A stretch of DNA of 64,000 nt. It comes from Burkholderiales bacterium (GTDB lineage: Bacteria; Pseudomonadota; Gammaproteobacteria; Burkholderiales; SG8-39). Position numbers and translations under genes: made by a program. Location of the stretch: the NCBI GenBank assembly GCA_014860445.1, contig JACZJT010000012.1, positions 1 to 64,000 of the forward strand, in the 5' to 3' direction. Below the pieces are notes generated by a model, which made no database searches, was not told the DNA's origin, and worked only from the letters and a program-made list of their open reading frames with translations. Below are positions 9,616-16,356 of this stretch, piece by piece. Numbering within the stretch: position 1 is the first letter of the stretch; each line of letters opens with the position of its first letter.

Positions 9616-10062
9616 ATGAAAGCGGGATGGCTGCGCAGGGGCATGAACCTCTGGTCGCCGTTTCGCGGCGCCGGCGTACGCGTCACGCGCATTGCGGAGG
9701 ATTTCCGCGAAATCGAGGTCGAGCTCTCGCGCAAGTGGCACAACCGCAATTGGCTGGGCACGCATTTCGGCGGCAGCCTGTATGCCATGACCGATCCGTT
9801 TTACGCGCTGATGCTGATCCATATACTCGGCAAGGAGTACTTCGTGTCGCACCAGGCCGGCGCGATCGAATACCTGAAAGCGACCCGCGAAAAAGTCCGT
9901 GCGCATTTTGTCATCGACGAAGCGACCATCGCCGACATCAAGTCGCAAACGGCTCAAGGCAGAAAATACCTGCCGAAAATGTCGGTGGACGTAAAAGACC
10001 CGGCCGGCGAAGTCGTCGCGCGCGCGACGCATACCCTGTACATACGAAAGAAAAAAACATGA
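9616..10062 (+). CDS. DUF4442 hotdog-fold protein
   Basis: A 148-residue protein of the DUF4442 family, predicted to have the hotdog fold of acyl-CoA thioesterases. The conserved block GTHFGGSLYAMTDPFYALML (about 41-60) is diagnostic. I prefer the ATG at 9616 because the family usually begins just before the LRRGMNLWSPFRGAG region. A GTG at 9574 overlapping ugpC is the alternative. It lies between ugpC and ugpQ, and its TGA overlaps the ugpQ ATG (ATGA). That suggests a role in handling acyl chains released with glycerophosphodiesters, but no substrate can be read from the sequence. Confidence 0.78.
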   Translation: MKAGWLRRGMNLWSPFRGAGVRVTRIAEDFREIEVELSRKWHNRNWLGTHFGGSLYAMTDPFYALMLIHILGKEYFVSHQAGAIEYLKATREKVRAHFVIDEATIADIKSQTAQGRKYLPKMSVDVKDPAGEVVARATHTLYIRKKKT

Positions 10063-10799
10063 AACCCTGGCCCTACCCGCGCATCATCGCGCATCGCGGC
10101 GGTGGCACGCTCGCTCCGGAAAACACGCTCGCCGGCATGCGCAAGGCCCGGGAACTGGGCTTCGGCGGAGTCGAATTCGACGTCATGCTGGCCGGCGACG
10201 CAACCCCCATCCTGATGCACGACGAGACACTGGCGCGCACGACCAACGGCAGCGGCGCGATCGCCGATACCGCGTATCGCGACATGCTCAAACTCGACGC
10301 GGGCGGTTGGTTCTCGCGTGGGCACGCGGGCGAACCCGTGCCGAGCTTCGATCAGGCGGGCCGCCTGTGCGTCGAACTCGGGCTCTGGGCCAACGTCGAA
10401 ATCAAACCCAGCAAGGGATTTGAAGCACAAACCGGCACGGCGACGGCCCTCGCCGCGCGCGAACTCTGGCGCGGCGCACCGGTACAGCCGGTGCTGTCCT
10501 CGTTCCAGCCCGCAGCACTCGCCGCCGCAAAGCAAGCGGCGCCTGAATTGCCACGCGGCGCCCTCACGAAAGGCATCCCGGCCGACTGGGAACACTGGAT
10601 GCAAGTGCTAGGCTGCGTTTCGCTGCACTGCGACTATCGCATGCTGCTGCCGCAGCAGGTGCGCGCGGTGCACGACGCGGGCTATTGGCTGGCCTGCTGG
10701 ACCGTCAACGACCCCGAGATCGCACGCGTGCTGTTCGACTGGGGCGTGGACGCCGTCATCACCGACCGGCTGGACCGGATCGCGCCCGATTTCACTTAG
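10059..10799 (+). CDS. ugpQ: glycerophosphodiester phosphodiesterase
   Basis: A 246-residue GDPD that would hydrolyse glycerophosphodiesters to glycerol 3-phosphate and an alcohol. It has no signal peptide, so it acts on imported substrates. Catalytic motifs are IIAHRGGGTLAPENT (about 9-23), with His and Glu/Asn, then VEFDVMLAGDATPILMHDET, whose acidic residues and His bind metal and catalyse, and NVEIKPS. The ATG overlaps the preceding stop as ATGA. Linking UgpQ to UgpBAEC is the classical pathway for using deacylated phospholipid headgroups as a phosphate or carbon source. Confidence 0.93.
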   Translation: MKPWPYPRIIAHRGGGTLAPENTLAGMRKARELGFGGVEFDVMLAGDATPILMHDETLARTTNGSGAIADTAYRDMLKLDAGGWFSRGHAGEPVPSFDQAGRLCVELGLWANVEIKPSKGFEAQTGTATALAARELWRGAPVQPVLSSFQPAALAAAKQAAPELPRGALTKGIPADWEHWMQVLGCVSLHCDYRMLLPQQVRAVHDAGYWLACWTVNDPEIARVLFDWGVDAVITDRLDRIAPDFT

Positions 10800-10803
10800 T
10801 CGC

Positions 10804-10828
10804 GGCAGCGACGTTGCGCGTCGCCGCC
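10804..10828 (+). terminator. possible terminator hairpin after ugpQ
   Basis: An imperfect stem begins five bases after the ugpQ stop: GGCAGCGACG pairs with CGTCGCCGCC with one A-C mismatch around a TTGCG loop. No U-tract follows, so it may be an mRNA-stabilising end or a weak terminator rather than a canonical intrinsic one. The following stretch to 11069 contains no gene I can support. It does contain a small 7-bp hairpin at 11014-11033 (AGGCACC / GGTGCCT) just before the accessory island. Confidence 0.4.
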
Positions 10829-11069
10829 AGATGATTGAGGGATGCCGGCACCACCCCCTCTCCCATGGCTGCGGGATGCCGCTAGCCGTGAAACACAATG
10901 AACTGCTTGATCCATTGAACGTAGGTCTGTTCACTGCGCAATCTGAGGTTTGCACCTTAACGCATTGAACTTGTTGCAGGATTTCAAGGACCGGAAGAAA
11001 ATGGCGCAATCAAAGGCACCATTTCGGGTGCCTATTTGAAAGTGAGAAGGCACAAGGCGGCGTCGCCCG

Positions 11070-11324
11070 ATGATTACGCAACCAGTAAGAGTGATTATCA
11101 CCATTGCGACGTATTTCTTGACGCTGCTTGTCGTGACCGTAATCGCCTTCTTCGTAGTGATCCTTCTCGCAGGTCCACACGCGGGTCTATTGCCACACGC
11201 AATGGAGGTCGTCGTACTTGTTCTCGGCTGGCTGTCCGTGCTCATCCTGCCGTTTTGGGGAGCGTGGATAATCTGGAGACGCTTAGGGCAACGTGAGCGC
11301 TATGCTGCCAGGGGGGAGGTCTAG
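11070..11324 (+). CDS. small two-helix membrane protein, first cassette gene
   Basis: An 84-residue hydrophobic protein with two predicted transmembrane helices (about 7-34 and 44-66) and a basic C-terminal tail. I recognise no family. The start ATG is preceded by GGCGGCGTCGCCCG, not a strong ribosome site. The stop at 11322-11324 is followed 13 bases later by a candidate attC site, consistent with it being a cassette gene. The two hydrophobic stretches and a charged tail suggest a real protein, but an unexpressed frame cannot be excluded. Confidence 0.5.
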   Translation: MITQPVRVIITIATYFLTLLVVTVIAFFVVILLAGPHAGLLPHAMEVVVLVLGWLSVLILPFWGAWIIWRRLGQRERYAARGEV

Positions 11325-11337
11325 TGACAAGGGTGCC

Positions 11338-11427
11338 TTCTAACATGGCGGTGGTGGCGGACGCGCCGCGAGCGGGCGTGCTTCTTCAAGCGGCATGCAT
11401 GGCGCGCCGCACACCTGCACCTTAGGC
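11338..11427 (+). other. candidate attC site 1 (degenerate outer boxes)
   Basis: The segment starts TTCTAAC (11338-11344) and ends CTTAGGC (11421-11427). Inside, GGTGGTGGCGGACGCGCC near the left end pairs imperfectly with GGCGCGCCGCACACC near the right end, giving a long GC stem. Length of 90 bp is within the attC range. The outer boxes deviate from RYYYAAC/GTTRRRY, so this is the weakest of the first three. It lies between the stop of the membrane protein gene and the HAD gene start at 11439. Confidence 0.5.
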
Positions 11428-11438
11428 GCACTCCGATC

Positions 11439-12062
11439 ATGGGCCACAAGATCGCCGGCATTCTCTTCGATATAGGCGGCGTGCTGGTGGCGCTCGACGG
11501 GGTGCCGTCCATGGCGAAGCTGCTCGGCGTGGAGCCCCGGCACGAAGCGCTCCACGCAATGTGGATCGCTTCGCCGCCGGTCGTGGCACACGAAACCGGG
11601 AAGATCGATGCGGCGGCGTTCGCGGCCGGCGTCGTAGCAGACCTCAGATTGCCCGTCACCGCGGATTGCTTCCTGCAGGACTTCTGCAACTGGCCAACGG
11701 GGCTCCTGCCAGGTGCGCTGGAGCTGTTGGATGAAATACCGGATACCTATCGCGTGGCCGCGCTGAGCAATACGAGTGCGGTTCATTGGGACAAGATCCG
11801 GACAATGGGTTTCGCGGATCGGTTCGACCAGACCTATCTGTCACACCAGACTGGATGTTTGAAACCCGCCCCCGCGGCCTACCTGGTCGCGCTCGATGGT
11901 ATGGGTCTCTCGCCGCCGGACGTCCTGTTTCTGGATGACGGCTTGCGGAACGTCGATGCGGCCACGAAACTGGGTATGCATGCGCATTTGACAAGAGGGC
12001 CTGAGGAAGCGAGGCGTGTTCTCGCACAGTACGGCGTTGTTCCTTCAAGCTCCGGCGCCTAA
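11439..12062 (+). CDS. HAD-superfamily hydrolase (class IA-like)
   Basis: A 207-residue haloacid-dehalogenase-type hydrolase. Motif I is ILFDIGGVLV (nucleophile Asp11; the usual second Asp is Gly, as in a known subgroup), motif II is AALSNTS, motif III has the Lys of GCLKPAPAAY and motif IV is VLFLDDGLRNVDAA. A helical cap lies between motifs I and II (about 20-100). The likely substrate is a small phosphorylated metabolite, not identifiable from sequence. Its TAA stop lies inside the left box of the next candidate attC site, a common feature of integron cassettes. Confidence 0.85.
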   Translation: MGHKIAGILFDIGGVLVALDGVPSMAKLLGVEPRHEALHAMWIASPPVVAHETGKIDAAAFAAGVVADLRLPVTADCFLQDFCNWPTGLLPGALELLDEIPDTYRVAALSNTSAVHWDKIRTMGFADRFDQTYLSHQTGCLKPAPAAYLVALDGMGLSPPDVLFLDDGLRNVDAATKLGMHAHLTRGPEEARRVLAQYGVVPSSSGA

Positions 12063-12122
12063 CACAGCGGTGCACCGGACGGGCGCAAGAGCGGCGCGCG
12101 CCGGTTACCGGGAACGTTATGC
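12057..12122 (+). other. candidate attC site 2
   Basis: A 66-bp element begins GCCTAAC (12057-12063), which fits RYYYAAC, and ends GTTATGC (12116-12122), which is its inverted partner with one mismatch. Inner arms pair around CACCGG (left) and CCGGTTACCGG (right), and a GC-rich centre (GGGCGC / GCGCGCC) can fold further. The left box overlaps the HAD stop codon. This is the clearest of the sites by its boundary boxes and length. Confidence 0.68.
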
Positions 12123-12140
12123 CGCAGAAGCTGAACGCTC

Positions 12141-12170
12141 TTGACATACCATATATGGTATAGGCACAAT
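12141..12170 (+). promoter_or_regulatory. promoter with embedded palindromic operator for the toxin-antitoxin pair
   Basis: A consensus -35 box TTGACA (12141-12146) is followed 18 bases later by CACAAT (12165-12170, four of six matches to TATAAT). Between them lies a perfect 16-bp palindrome, ATACCATATATGGTAT (12146-12161). An operator placed between -35 and -10 is the classical arrangement for autorepression by an antitoxin or toxin-antitoxin complex. The promoter lies inside the cassette, just after the preceding attC-like site, so the module carries its own expression signal. The toxin start follows at 12176. Confidence 0.72.
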
Positions 12171-12175
12171 AAGGC

Positions 12176-12460
12176 ATGTGGCACATCGAGGAGCACCGCC
12201 GGGTCGCTAAGCAGCTCTCTGGGGCAGTTCCGCGCGAAATCCTGATGCGGTACGAGAAATGGAAAGACATTGCCAGACTCTCCGGTCCGCCCGGGTTGCG
12301 GGCTATCAAGGGGTTTCATGACGAAGCCTTGGCTGGCGAATGGAAAGGCCACCGCTCATCGCGACTCGGGCTGCAATGGCGGGTGATATACCGCGTCGTC
12401 GCCGATGCGCTATTGGTACAGGTTGTACAAGTTACCCCTCACGACTATAGGAGGTCCTGA
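12176..12460 (+). CDS. RelE/HigB-type toxin
   Basis: A 94-residue protein with the RelE/ParE-superfamily pattern: an N-terminal helical pair, then GLRAIKGFHDEALAGEWKGH and a beta-sheet core LGLQWRVIYRVVADALLVQV, ending in TPHDYRR. In the family, ribosome-dependent mRNA cleavage uses basic residues and a C-terminal His/Tyr; here R, H and Y are present near the end. It starts six bases after the -10 box, so the transcript is almost leaderless. The toxin precedes the antitoxin, as in HigBA-type modules, with one base between the stop and the antitoxin ATG. Confidence 0.82.
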   Translation: MWHIEEHRRVAKQLSGAVPREILMRYEKWKDIARLSGPPGLRAIKGFHDEALAGEWKGHRSSRLGLQWRVIYRVVADALLVQVVQVTPHDYRRS

Positions 12461-12461
12461 A

Positions 12462-12722
12462 ATGAAAGATTTTCGTCCTGCCAAGAAGCGAGTGGAAGTC
12501 TCGGTAGGCGAGTCTGTCCGTATCCTTCGCGAACTCCAAGAGCTTAGCCAAAGCCAGCTTGCCGAACTCTCTGGAATTCCTCAGGCCACGCTATCCGCCA
12601 TTGAGAACGGTCGGGTTAACCTCGGGGTCGAGCGGGCAAAGGTGCTCGCCAAGGCGCTCAAATGCCATCCTGCGGTACTTGTCTTCCCAGGCTGGGAGGT
12701 TTCGCTTGAGTCCGCGGCATAA
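12462..12722 (+). CDS. XRE-family antitoxin (HigA-like)
   Basis: An 86-residue protein with a Cro/C1-type helix-turn-helix (about 22-76), including QSQLAELSGIPQATLSAIEN, where SQLAELSGIPQATLSAIE forms the recognition region. It would neutralise the upstream toxin and repress the promoter at 12141-12170. The ATG at 12462 has an excellent AGGAGGT ribosome site (12449-12455) inside the toxin gene end, which rules out the longer in-frame start at 12405. The stronger ribosome site than for the toxin fits the need for excess antitoxin. Its stop overlaps attC-like site 3. Confidence 0.85.
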   Translation: MKDFRPAKKRVEVSVGESVRILRELQELSQSQLAELSGIPQATLSAIENGRVNLGVERAKVLAKALKCHPAVLVFPGWEVSLESAA

Positions 12723-12805
12723 CACGGCGCCCCACCCGGAGGCGCGCCAGCGCCGGTGATTATTCAAGCTACGCGCCCGGCGCGTCGGTGGGCTTTACGT
12801 TAGCG
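12717..12805 (+). other. candidate attC site 3
   Basis: An 89-bp element starts GCATAAC (12717-12723), overlapping the antitoxin stop, and ends GTTAGCG (12799-12805). Inside, CCCACCCGG on the left pairs with CGGTGGG on the right, and GGCGCGCC pairs with the distal GGCGCG. The outer boxes share TAAC/GTTA complementarity but differ at flanking positions. Position, orientation and length all fit an attC ending the toxin-antitoxin cassette. Confidence 0.62.
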
Positions 12806-12829
12806 GTCAAAGCAAGTGGAGATCTAAAA

Positions 12830-13480
12830 ATGACGCGGATCAGAGTAGAGAGCTTCACCATCTCACTTGACGGCTACGGAGCTGGTCCGGATCAGGACAT
12901 CAACAACCCGCTTGGGGTCGGCGGGACGGACTTGCACCAGTGGTTTATTCCGACGCGCACATTCCAGCGAACCCATGGCGCTCGCGATGGCACGACCGGT
13001 ATCGACGACAACTTCGCGACACGCGGGTTCCAAAACATCGGCGCCTGGATTCTCGGGAGGAACATGTTCGGGCCGGTACGCGGTCCTTGGCCGGACCTGA
13101 GCTGGAAGGGGTGGTGGGGTGACAACCCGCCCTATCACGTTCCCGTGTTTGTCTTGACGCATCACGCGCGCCCGCCCATTGAGATGGAAGGCGGAACTAC
13201 GTTCTACTTCGTCACGCAGGGTATTCACGATGCGCTCGACCAAGCGCGCCAAGCAGCCAAAGGGCTCGACGTGCGCATTGGCGGTGGGCCACACACGATA
13301 CAGCAGTATCTTCGTGCGAGCCTCATTGACGAATTGCACATCGCCATTTCGCCGGTGCTCTTGGGACAAGGCGAGCGGTTGTTCGAGGGGGTAGACCTTC
13401 GGGCTTTGGGATACGAATGCGGCAATTTCGCCTCGTCGGAGAAGGCGACCCACATAGTGCTCCGGCGCCACGGGCAATGA
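12830..13480 (+). CDS. dihydrofolate-reductase-like (RibD C-terminal) protein
   Basis: A 216-residue protein of the RibD C-terminal/DHFR-like family. It starts MTRIRVESFTISLDGYGAG, has ILGRNMFGPVRGPW and VFVLTHHARPP, and ends with an NADPH-binding region RIGGGPHTIQQYLRASLIDE. Relatives are poorly characterised reductases and are frequent in integron cassettes and plasmids. I chose the ATG at 12830 because it matches the family N terminus; the in-frame 12788 start would lie within the attC-like element. Not a classical trimethoprim-resistance dfr by visible motifs. It is followed directly by GGCTAAC, the start of a partial attC-like site. Confidence 0.83.
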   Translation: MTRIRVESFTISLDGYGAGPDQDINNPLGVGGTDLHQWFIPTRTFQRTHGARDGTTGIDDNFATRGFQNIGAWILGRNMFGPVRGPWPDLSWKGWWGDNPPYHVPVFVLTHHARPPIEMEGGTTFYFVTQGIHDALDQARQAAKGLDVRIGGGPHTIQQYLRASLIDELHIAISPVLLGQGERLFEGVDLRALGYECGNFASSEKATHIVLRRHGQ

Positions 13481-13481
13481 C

Positions 13482-13530
13482 GGCTAACAACCGGTTGCAG
13501 CGGACGGCAAGCCGGTCTGTCCCGCCAACC
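13482..13530 (+). other. partial attC-like sequence (left half only)
   Basis: GGCTAAC (13482-13488), two bases after the DHFR-like stop, opens a sequence rich in attC-style text (CGGTTGCAGCGGACGGC, then GCCGGTCTGTCCCGCC). No GTTRRRY partner was found in the 90 bases that follow. It may be the left half of a truncated attC. The remaining stretch to 13621 contains a CGCTGctgCGCAGCG hairpin and no gene. Boundary at 13530 is approximate. Confidence 0.4.
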
Positions 13531-13621
13531 CCAAACCCAAGACCTCGCTGCTGCGCAGCGGCCGACGAAAAGTCGTAAACTCCAGCTTCCGCTGGACGCC
13601 GCTTCGACAGGAGAATCGACT

Positions 13622-14068
13622 ATGGCCACAGGTACCGTACGATTGCATCGCGTGCTCCGGGCACCACCGGAGCGTGTCTATCGGGCGTTTCTGGAAGCCG
13701 ACGCAATGGCAAAGTGGATACCACCCTATGGATTCACCTGCAAGGTTCACCACATGGATGCCAGGGTCGGTGGAACTTTCAAGATGTCGTTCACCAATTT
13801 CAGCAAGGGGAGCAGTCACTCTTTCGGGGGCGAGTATCTCGAACTCGTCCCCCACGAGCGAATTCGCTACACCGACAAATTCGACGACCCGAACCTGCCC
13901 GGGGAAATACGGGTGACGGTCGCTTTGGCAAAGGTGTCCTGCGGCACCGAGATCAACATCGTGCAAGAGGGGCTGCCTGAAGTGATTCCCCTTGAACTGT
14001 GCTACCTCGGGTGGCAGGAATCCCTTGCGCAACTTGCAACCCTCGTTGAGCCCGATATACCGGGCTGA
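13622..14068 (+). CDS. SRPBCC/AHSA1-like domain protein
   Basis: A 148-residue protein covering a single START/SRPBCC fold: an N-terminal strand HRVLRAPPERVYRAFLEADAM, WIPPYGFTCKVHHMDARVGG, and a C-terminal amphipathic helix (LCYLGWQESLAQLATLV). Such proteins bind hydrophobic ligands or act as small environmental-stress proteins; the ligand is unknown. The ATG has a CAGGAGAA ribosome site (about 13607-13614). It is the first gene of the island not followed by a recognisable attC-like site. Confidence 0.82.
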   Translation: MATGTVRLHRVLRAPPERVYRAFLEADAMAKWIPPYGFTCKVHHMDARVGGTFKMSFTNFSKGSSHSFGGEYLELVPHERIRYTDKFDDPNLPGEIRVTVALAKVSCGTEINIVQEGLPEVIPLELCYLGWQESLAQLATLVEPDIPG

Positions 14069-14173
14069 TGAAGTGACGCGCTACCCAAGCATCGACGCGG
14101 GCGCAGGCGACAGGGCCGCTTGCGCTGATTATTTCAAAAGTCGGGTATCACCCATTGCTGCCCAGGAGTGTTC

Positions 14174-14869
14174 TTGAAGACGATCGGACTAATCGGCGGT
14201 ATGAGTTGGGAGTCTACCGTTCCGTATTACCGGCAGATCAACGAGGCGGTCAAGGACCGCCTGGGCGGGCTGCATTCGGCGAAGATCGTGCTGTACAGCG
14301 TCGATTTCCATGAGGTCGAACAACTGCAGCACGCCGGCGATTGGACGGCGGCCGGCGCCATGTTGGCCGAAGCCGCGCGTGCGCTCGAAGCGGCGGGATC
14401 GGATTTTCTGGTCTTGTGCACGAACACCATGCACAAAGTGGCCGCCGACATCGAGGCGGCGGTCGCCATTCCACTGCTGCACATTGCCGATCCAACAGCT
14501 GCGGCAATCAAGCAAGCGGGCCACCGCAGTGTCGGCCTGCTCGGAACGCGGTTCACGATGGAAGAAGCCTTCTACCGCGACCGCTTGAAAGAACGTCACG
14601 CGCTCGAAGTGATCGTTCCGAATGCGACGGACCGCGATACCATCCACCGCATCATATACGAAGAGCTATGCCTGGGTTTGGTCATGCCTGAATCCCGTGA
14701 CGAATATCGACGCATCATGGAAGGCCTGGCATCACAAGGCGCAGACGCCATCATTCTCGGGTGCACGGAGATTTCGCTGCTGGTCAACCAGCAGGATTCC
14801 AGGGTGCCCCTGTTTGATACCACGACCATACATGCGCGGGCGGCCGCGGAAAAGGCGCTTTCCCAATGA
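14174..14869 (+). CDS. aspartate/glutamate racemase family protein
   Basis: A 231-residue cofactor-independent racemase of the Asp/Glu superfamily. The two catalytic cysteines are visible in VLCTNTMHK (Cys82) and ILGCTEISLL (Cys197), and the N terminus KTIGLIGGMSWEST is typical of aspartate racemases. The start is most likely the TTG at 14174, since the ribosome site AGGAG (14164-14168) would overlap the alternative GTG at 14168. Substrate could be aspartate, glutamate or a related acid. Confidence 0.88.
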   Translation: MKTIGLIGGMSWESTVPYYRQINEAVKDRLGGLHSAKIVLYSVDFHEVEQLQHAGDWTAAGAMLAEAARALEAAGSDFLVLCTNTMHKVAADIEAAVAIPLLHIADPTAAAIKQAGHRSVGLLGTRFTMEEAFYRDRLKERHALEVIVPNATDRDTIHRIIYEELCLGLVMPESRDEYRRIMEGLASQGADAIILGCTEISLLVNQQDSRVPLFDTTTIHARAAAEKALSQ

Positions 14870-14960
14870 CGCCCAAGACCGCCCCGGGCGGGACGCGCCA
14901 ATGGCGGCGTGCCCCCTGCGGTGAATTCGACGGTTTATCGTCATCAAAATAGGGGGCTGC

Positions 14961-15269
14961 ATGCTGGAACTCAGACCGAGCTGCGAGAACTGCAACAAGG
15001 CCCTGCCTCCCGACTCGCTTGAAGCGCGCATCTGCAGCTACGAATGCACCTTCTGCGCCACCTGCGTCGACGAGGTCCTGGAAGACGTCTGCCCGAACTG
15101 CGGCGGCGGATTCGTTGCCAGGCCCATCCGACCGGCAACGAACTGGAAAGGGGACAACTTCCTCGACAAGCATCCCGCGGGCACCAGGCTCAAGCACCGG
15201 CCGGTAGATGCGGCGGCTCATGCACGCTTCTCGAGCACAATTAAAACCATCCCGCCGCATAAACGATAG
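14961..15269 (+). CDS. DUF1272 zinc-ribbon-like protein
   Basis: A 102-residue protein of the DUF1272 family. The first 50 residues carry cysteines in pairs (SCENC, ICSYEC, TFCATC, CPNC), suggesting one or two structural zinc sites. The tail is basic and not conserved-looking. Function is unknown. The start has a purine-rich AGGGGGC nine bases upstream. It sits among unrelated small accessory genes, so neighbours say little. Confidence 0.8.
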   Translation: MLELRPSCENCNKALPPDSLEARICSYECTFCATCVDEVLEDVCPNCGGGFVARPIRPATNWKGDNFLDKHPAGTRLKHRPVDAAAHARFSSTIKTIPPHKR

Positions 15270-15355
15270 GCGCGCGAAAGCGACGGCTGACCGGCGCATC
15301 GCCGTCGAAGCCCGCAAGCGGGCGCCGCACGATACGGACCTTGGAGCCTGCGCAA

Positions 15356-15730
15356 ATGCCCACTTACCATGGAAGCTGTCACTGCGGCCGAATCCGCTTC
15401 GAGGTCGAGGCCGAAATCGATCGCGTCACGCGCTGCAACTGCTCCGTCTGCTCGAAGAAGGGCATCCTGCATCATCGCGTCTCCGCCGAGAACTTTAGAC
15501 TCGTGTCGGGCAATGACGCGCTCGGCACCTATCAATTTGGAACGATGATCGCAAAGCACCACTTTTGTACGACCTGCGGGATCCACACCCACACAAGGCC
15601 GCGTGCCGCCCCGAACCTCTATACAATTAACGTCCGTTGTCTCGACGACTTCGATCTTTCGAAAGAAAAAGTCGAAATAGTCGAATTCGACGGCCGCAAC
15701 TGGGAGAAATCCGTTGGCCAGCTTCGGTAG
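15356..15730 (+). CDS. GFA-like (glutathione-dependent formaldehyde-activating fold) protein
   Basis: A 124-residue protein with the Mss4-like zinc fold of the GFA family. Zinc ligands appear in GSCHCGRIRF (Cys8, Cys10), CNCSVCSKKG and FCTTCGIH. GFA-type proteins were linked to formaldehyde-glutathione condensation, but most family members have no shown activity. The ATG at 15356 is preceded by GGAG ten bases upstream, preferred over the TTG at 15341. Downstream, a GC-rich inverted repeat (about 15729-15799, TAGCG / CGCTA ends) separates it from the PACE gene. Confidence 0.85.
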   Translation: MPTYHGSCHCGRIRFEVEAEIDRVTRCNCSVCSKKGILHHRVSAENFRLVSGNDALGTYQFGTMIAKHHFCTTCGIHTHTRPRAAPNLYTINVRCLDDFDLSKEKVEIVEFDGRNWEKSVGQLR

Positions 15731-15805
15731 CGCGCGCGCCTGCTTCAGCGGGCGCGGACGCGCCGGTACTCGGGGGCCCGGCCTGAGTTCAACCGCTAGG
15801 CCTCA

Positions 15806-16273
15806 ATGAATCTGACACTCCACCTTTGCGATCTCTCCATGACCCCCAGAACCCGACGCGTGCTCCAAGCCGTCCTGTACGAGGTTTTCGCCATTGCCTT
15901 CGTCGGCCCTGTGCTGAGCATCGCATTCGACAAACCGGCTGCCTCGACCTTTGGACTAGCGTTCGTTCTGTCCAGCATTGCTCTCGGATGGAACTATTTT
16001 TTCAACGCAATCTTTGAGCGCTGGGAGGCGCGTCAGTCGATACGCGGTCGGTCGCTGGTCAGGCGCTTGGTACATGGCATAGGCTTCGAAGGAGGCCTTG
16101 TTGTGATACTGATTCCCGTCATGGCACTTTGGCTGGATATCTCAGCTCTGAACGCATTCCTGGCGAATCTTGCTCTCCTGGCATTCTTCTTCGTCTACGC
16201 CATCGCTTTCACGTGGACCTTCGATCACGTGTTTGGCCTTCCAGAATCCGCCGCGAAGCACCGTGAGGCCTGA
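15806..16273 (+). CDS. PACE-family multidrug efflux protein
   Basis: A 155-residue four-helix membrane protein of the proteobacterial antimicrobial compound efflux family (AceI-like). It shows two tandem bacterial transmembrane pair repeats. The first has a conserved acidic residue in the first helix (Glu26 in VLYEVFAIAF), at the position of the proton-coupling Glu of AceI. The second contains HGIGFEGGLVVILIPVMAL. Known members export chlorhexidine, acriflavine or short-chain diamines. An ATG at 15839 (MTPRTRR) is an alternative start; neither has a clear ribosome site. The stop abuts an attC-like element. Confidence 0.85.
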   Translation: MNLTLHLCDLSMTPRTRRVLQAVLYEVFAIAFVGPVLSIAFDKPAASTFGLAFVLSSIALGWNYFFNAIFERWEARQSIRGRSLVRRLVHGIGFEGGLVVILIPVMALWLDISALNAFLANLALLAFFFVYAIAFTWTFDHVFGLPESAAKHREA

Positions 16274-16330
16274 CCCTAATTGCGCAAGAACGAGCAACGC
16301 GGCGCGCCGCCGCTGGCCCGCGGGTTAGCG
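16274..16330 (+). other. candidate degenerate attC-like element after the PACE gene
   Basis: A 57-bp segment starts CCCTAAT directly after the PACE stop and ends GTTAGCG (16324-16330). A self-complementary GCGGCGCGCCGC lies in its centre. The outer boxes pair only partly. Length equals the shortest known attC sites. Gene-then-site order is correct, but with such GC-rich sequence this could be chance. Confidence 0.35.
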
Positions 16331-16356
16331 ACACCGTAACCCGCCATGAGACGCGA

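Larger units (their letters stand above)
11070..13530 (+). mobile_element. integron-like gene-cassette array without integrase (CALIN-like)
   Basis: Four consecutive units on one strand follow the cassette rule of gene first, recombination site immediately after: membrane protein/site 11338-11427, HAD hydrolase/site 12057-12122, toxin-antitoxin/site 12717-12805, DHFR-like/partial site from 13482. Each site starts at or within a few bases of the stop codon with a TAAC-type box. The three complete ones end with a GTTA- or CTTA-type box shortly before the next gene, with GC-rich inverted repeats inside. No tyrosine recombinase is present, so by established terms it resembles a cluster of attC sites lacking integrase. 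The sites are degenerate and the call rests on visual structure. A covariance-model search would settle it. Confidence 0.62.

Noticed and set aside
12830-13480. A trimethoprim-resistance dfr cassette
   Set aside because: The protein belongs to the RibD C-terminal/DHFR-like family; the motifs of resistance-type dihydrofolate reductases were not seen, so resistance is not claimed.
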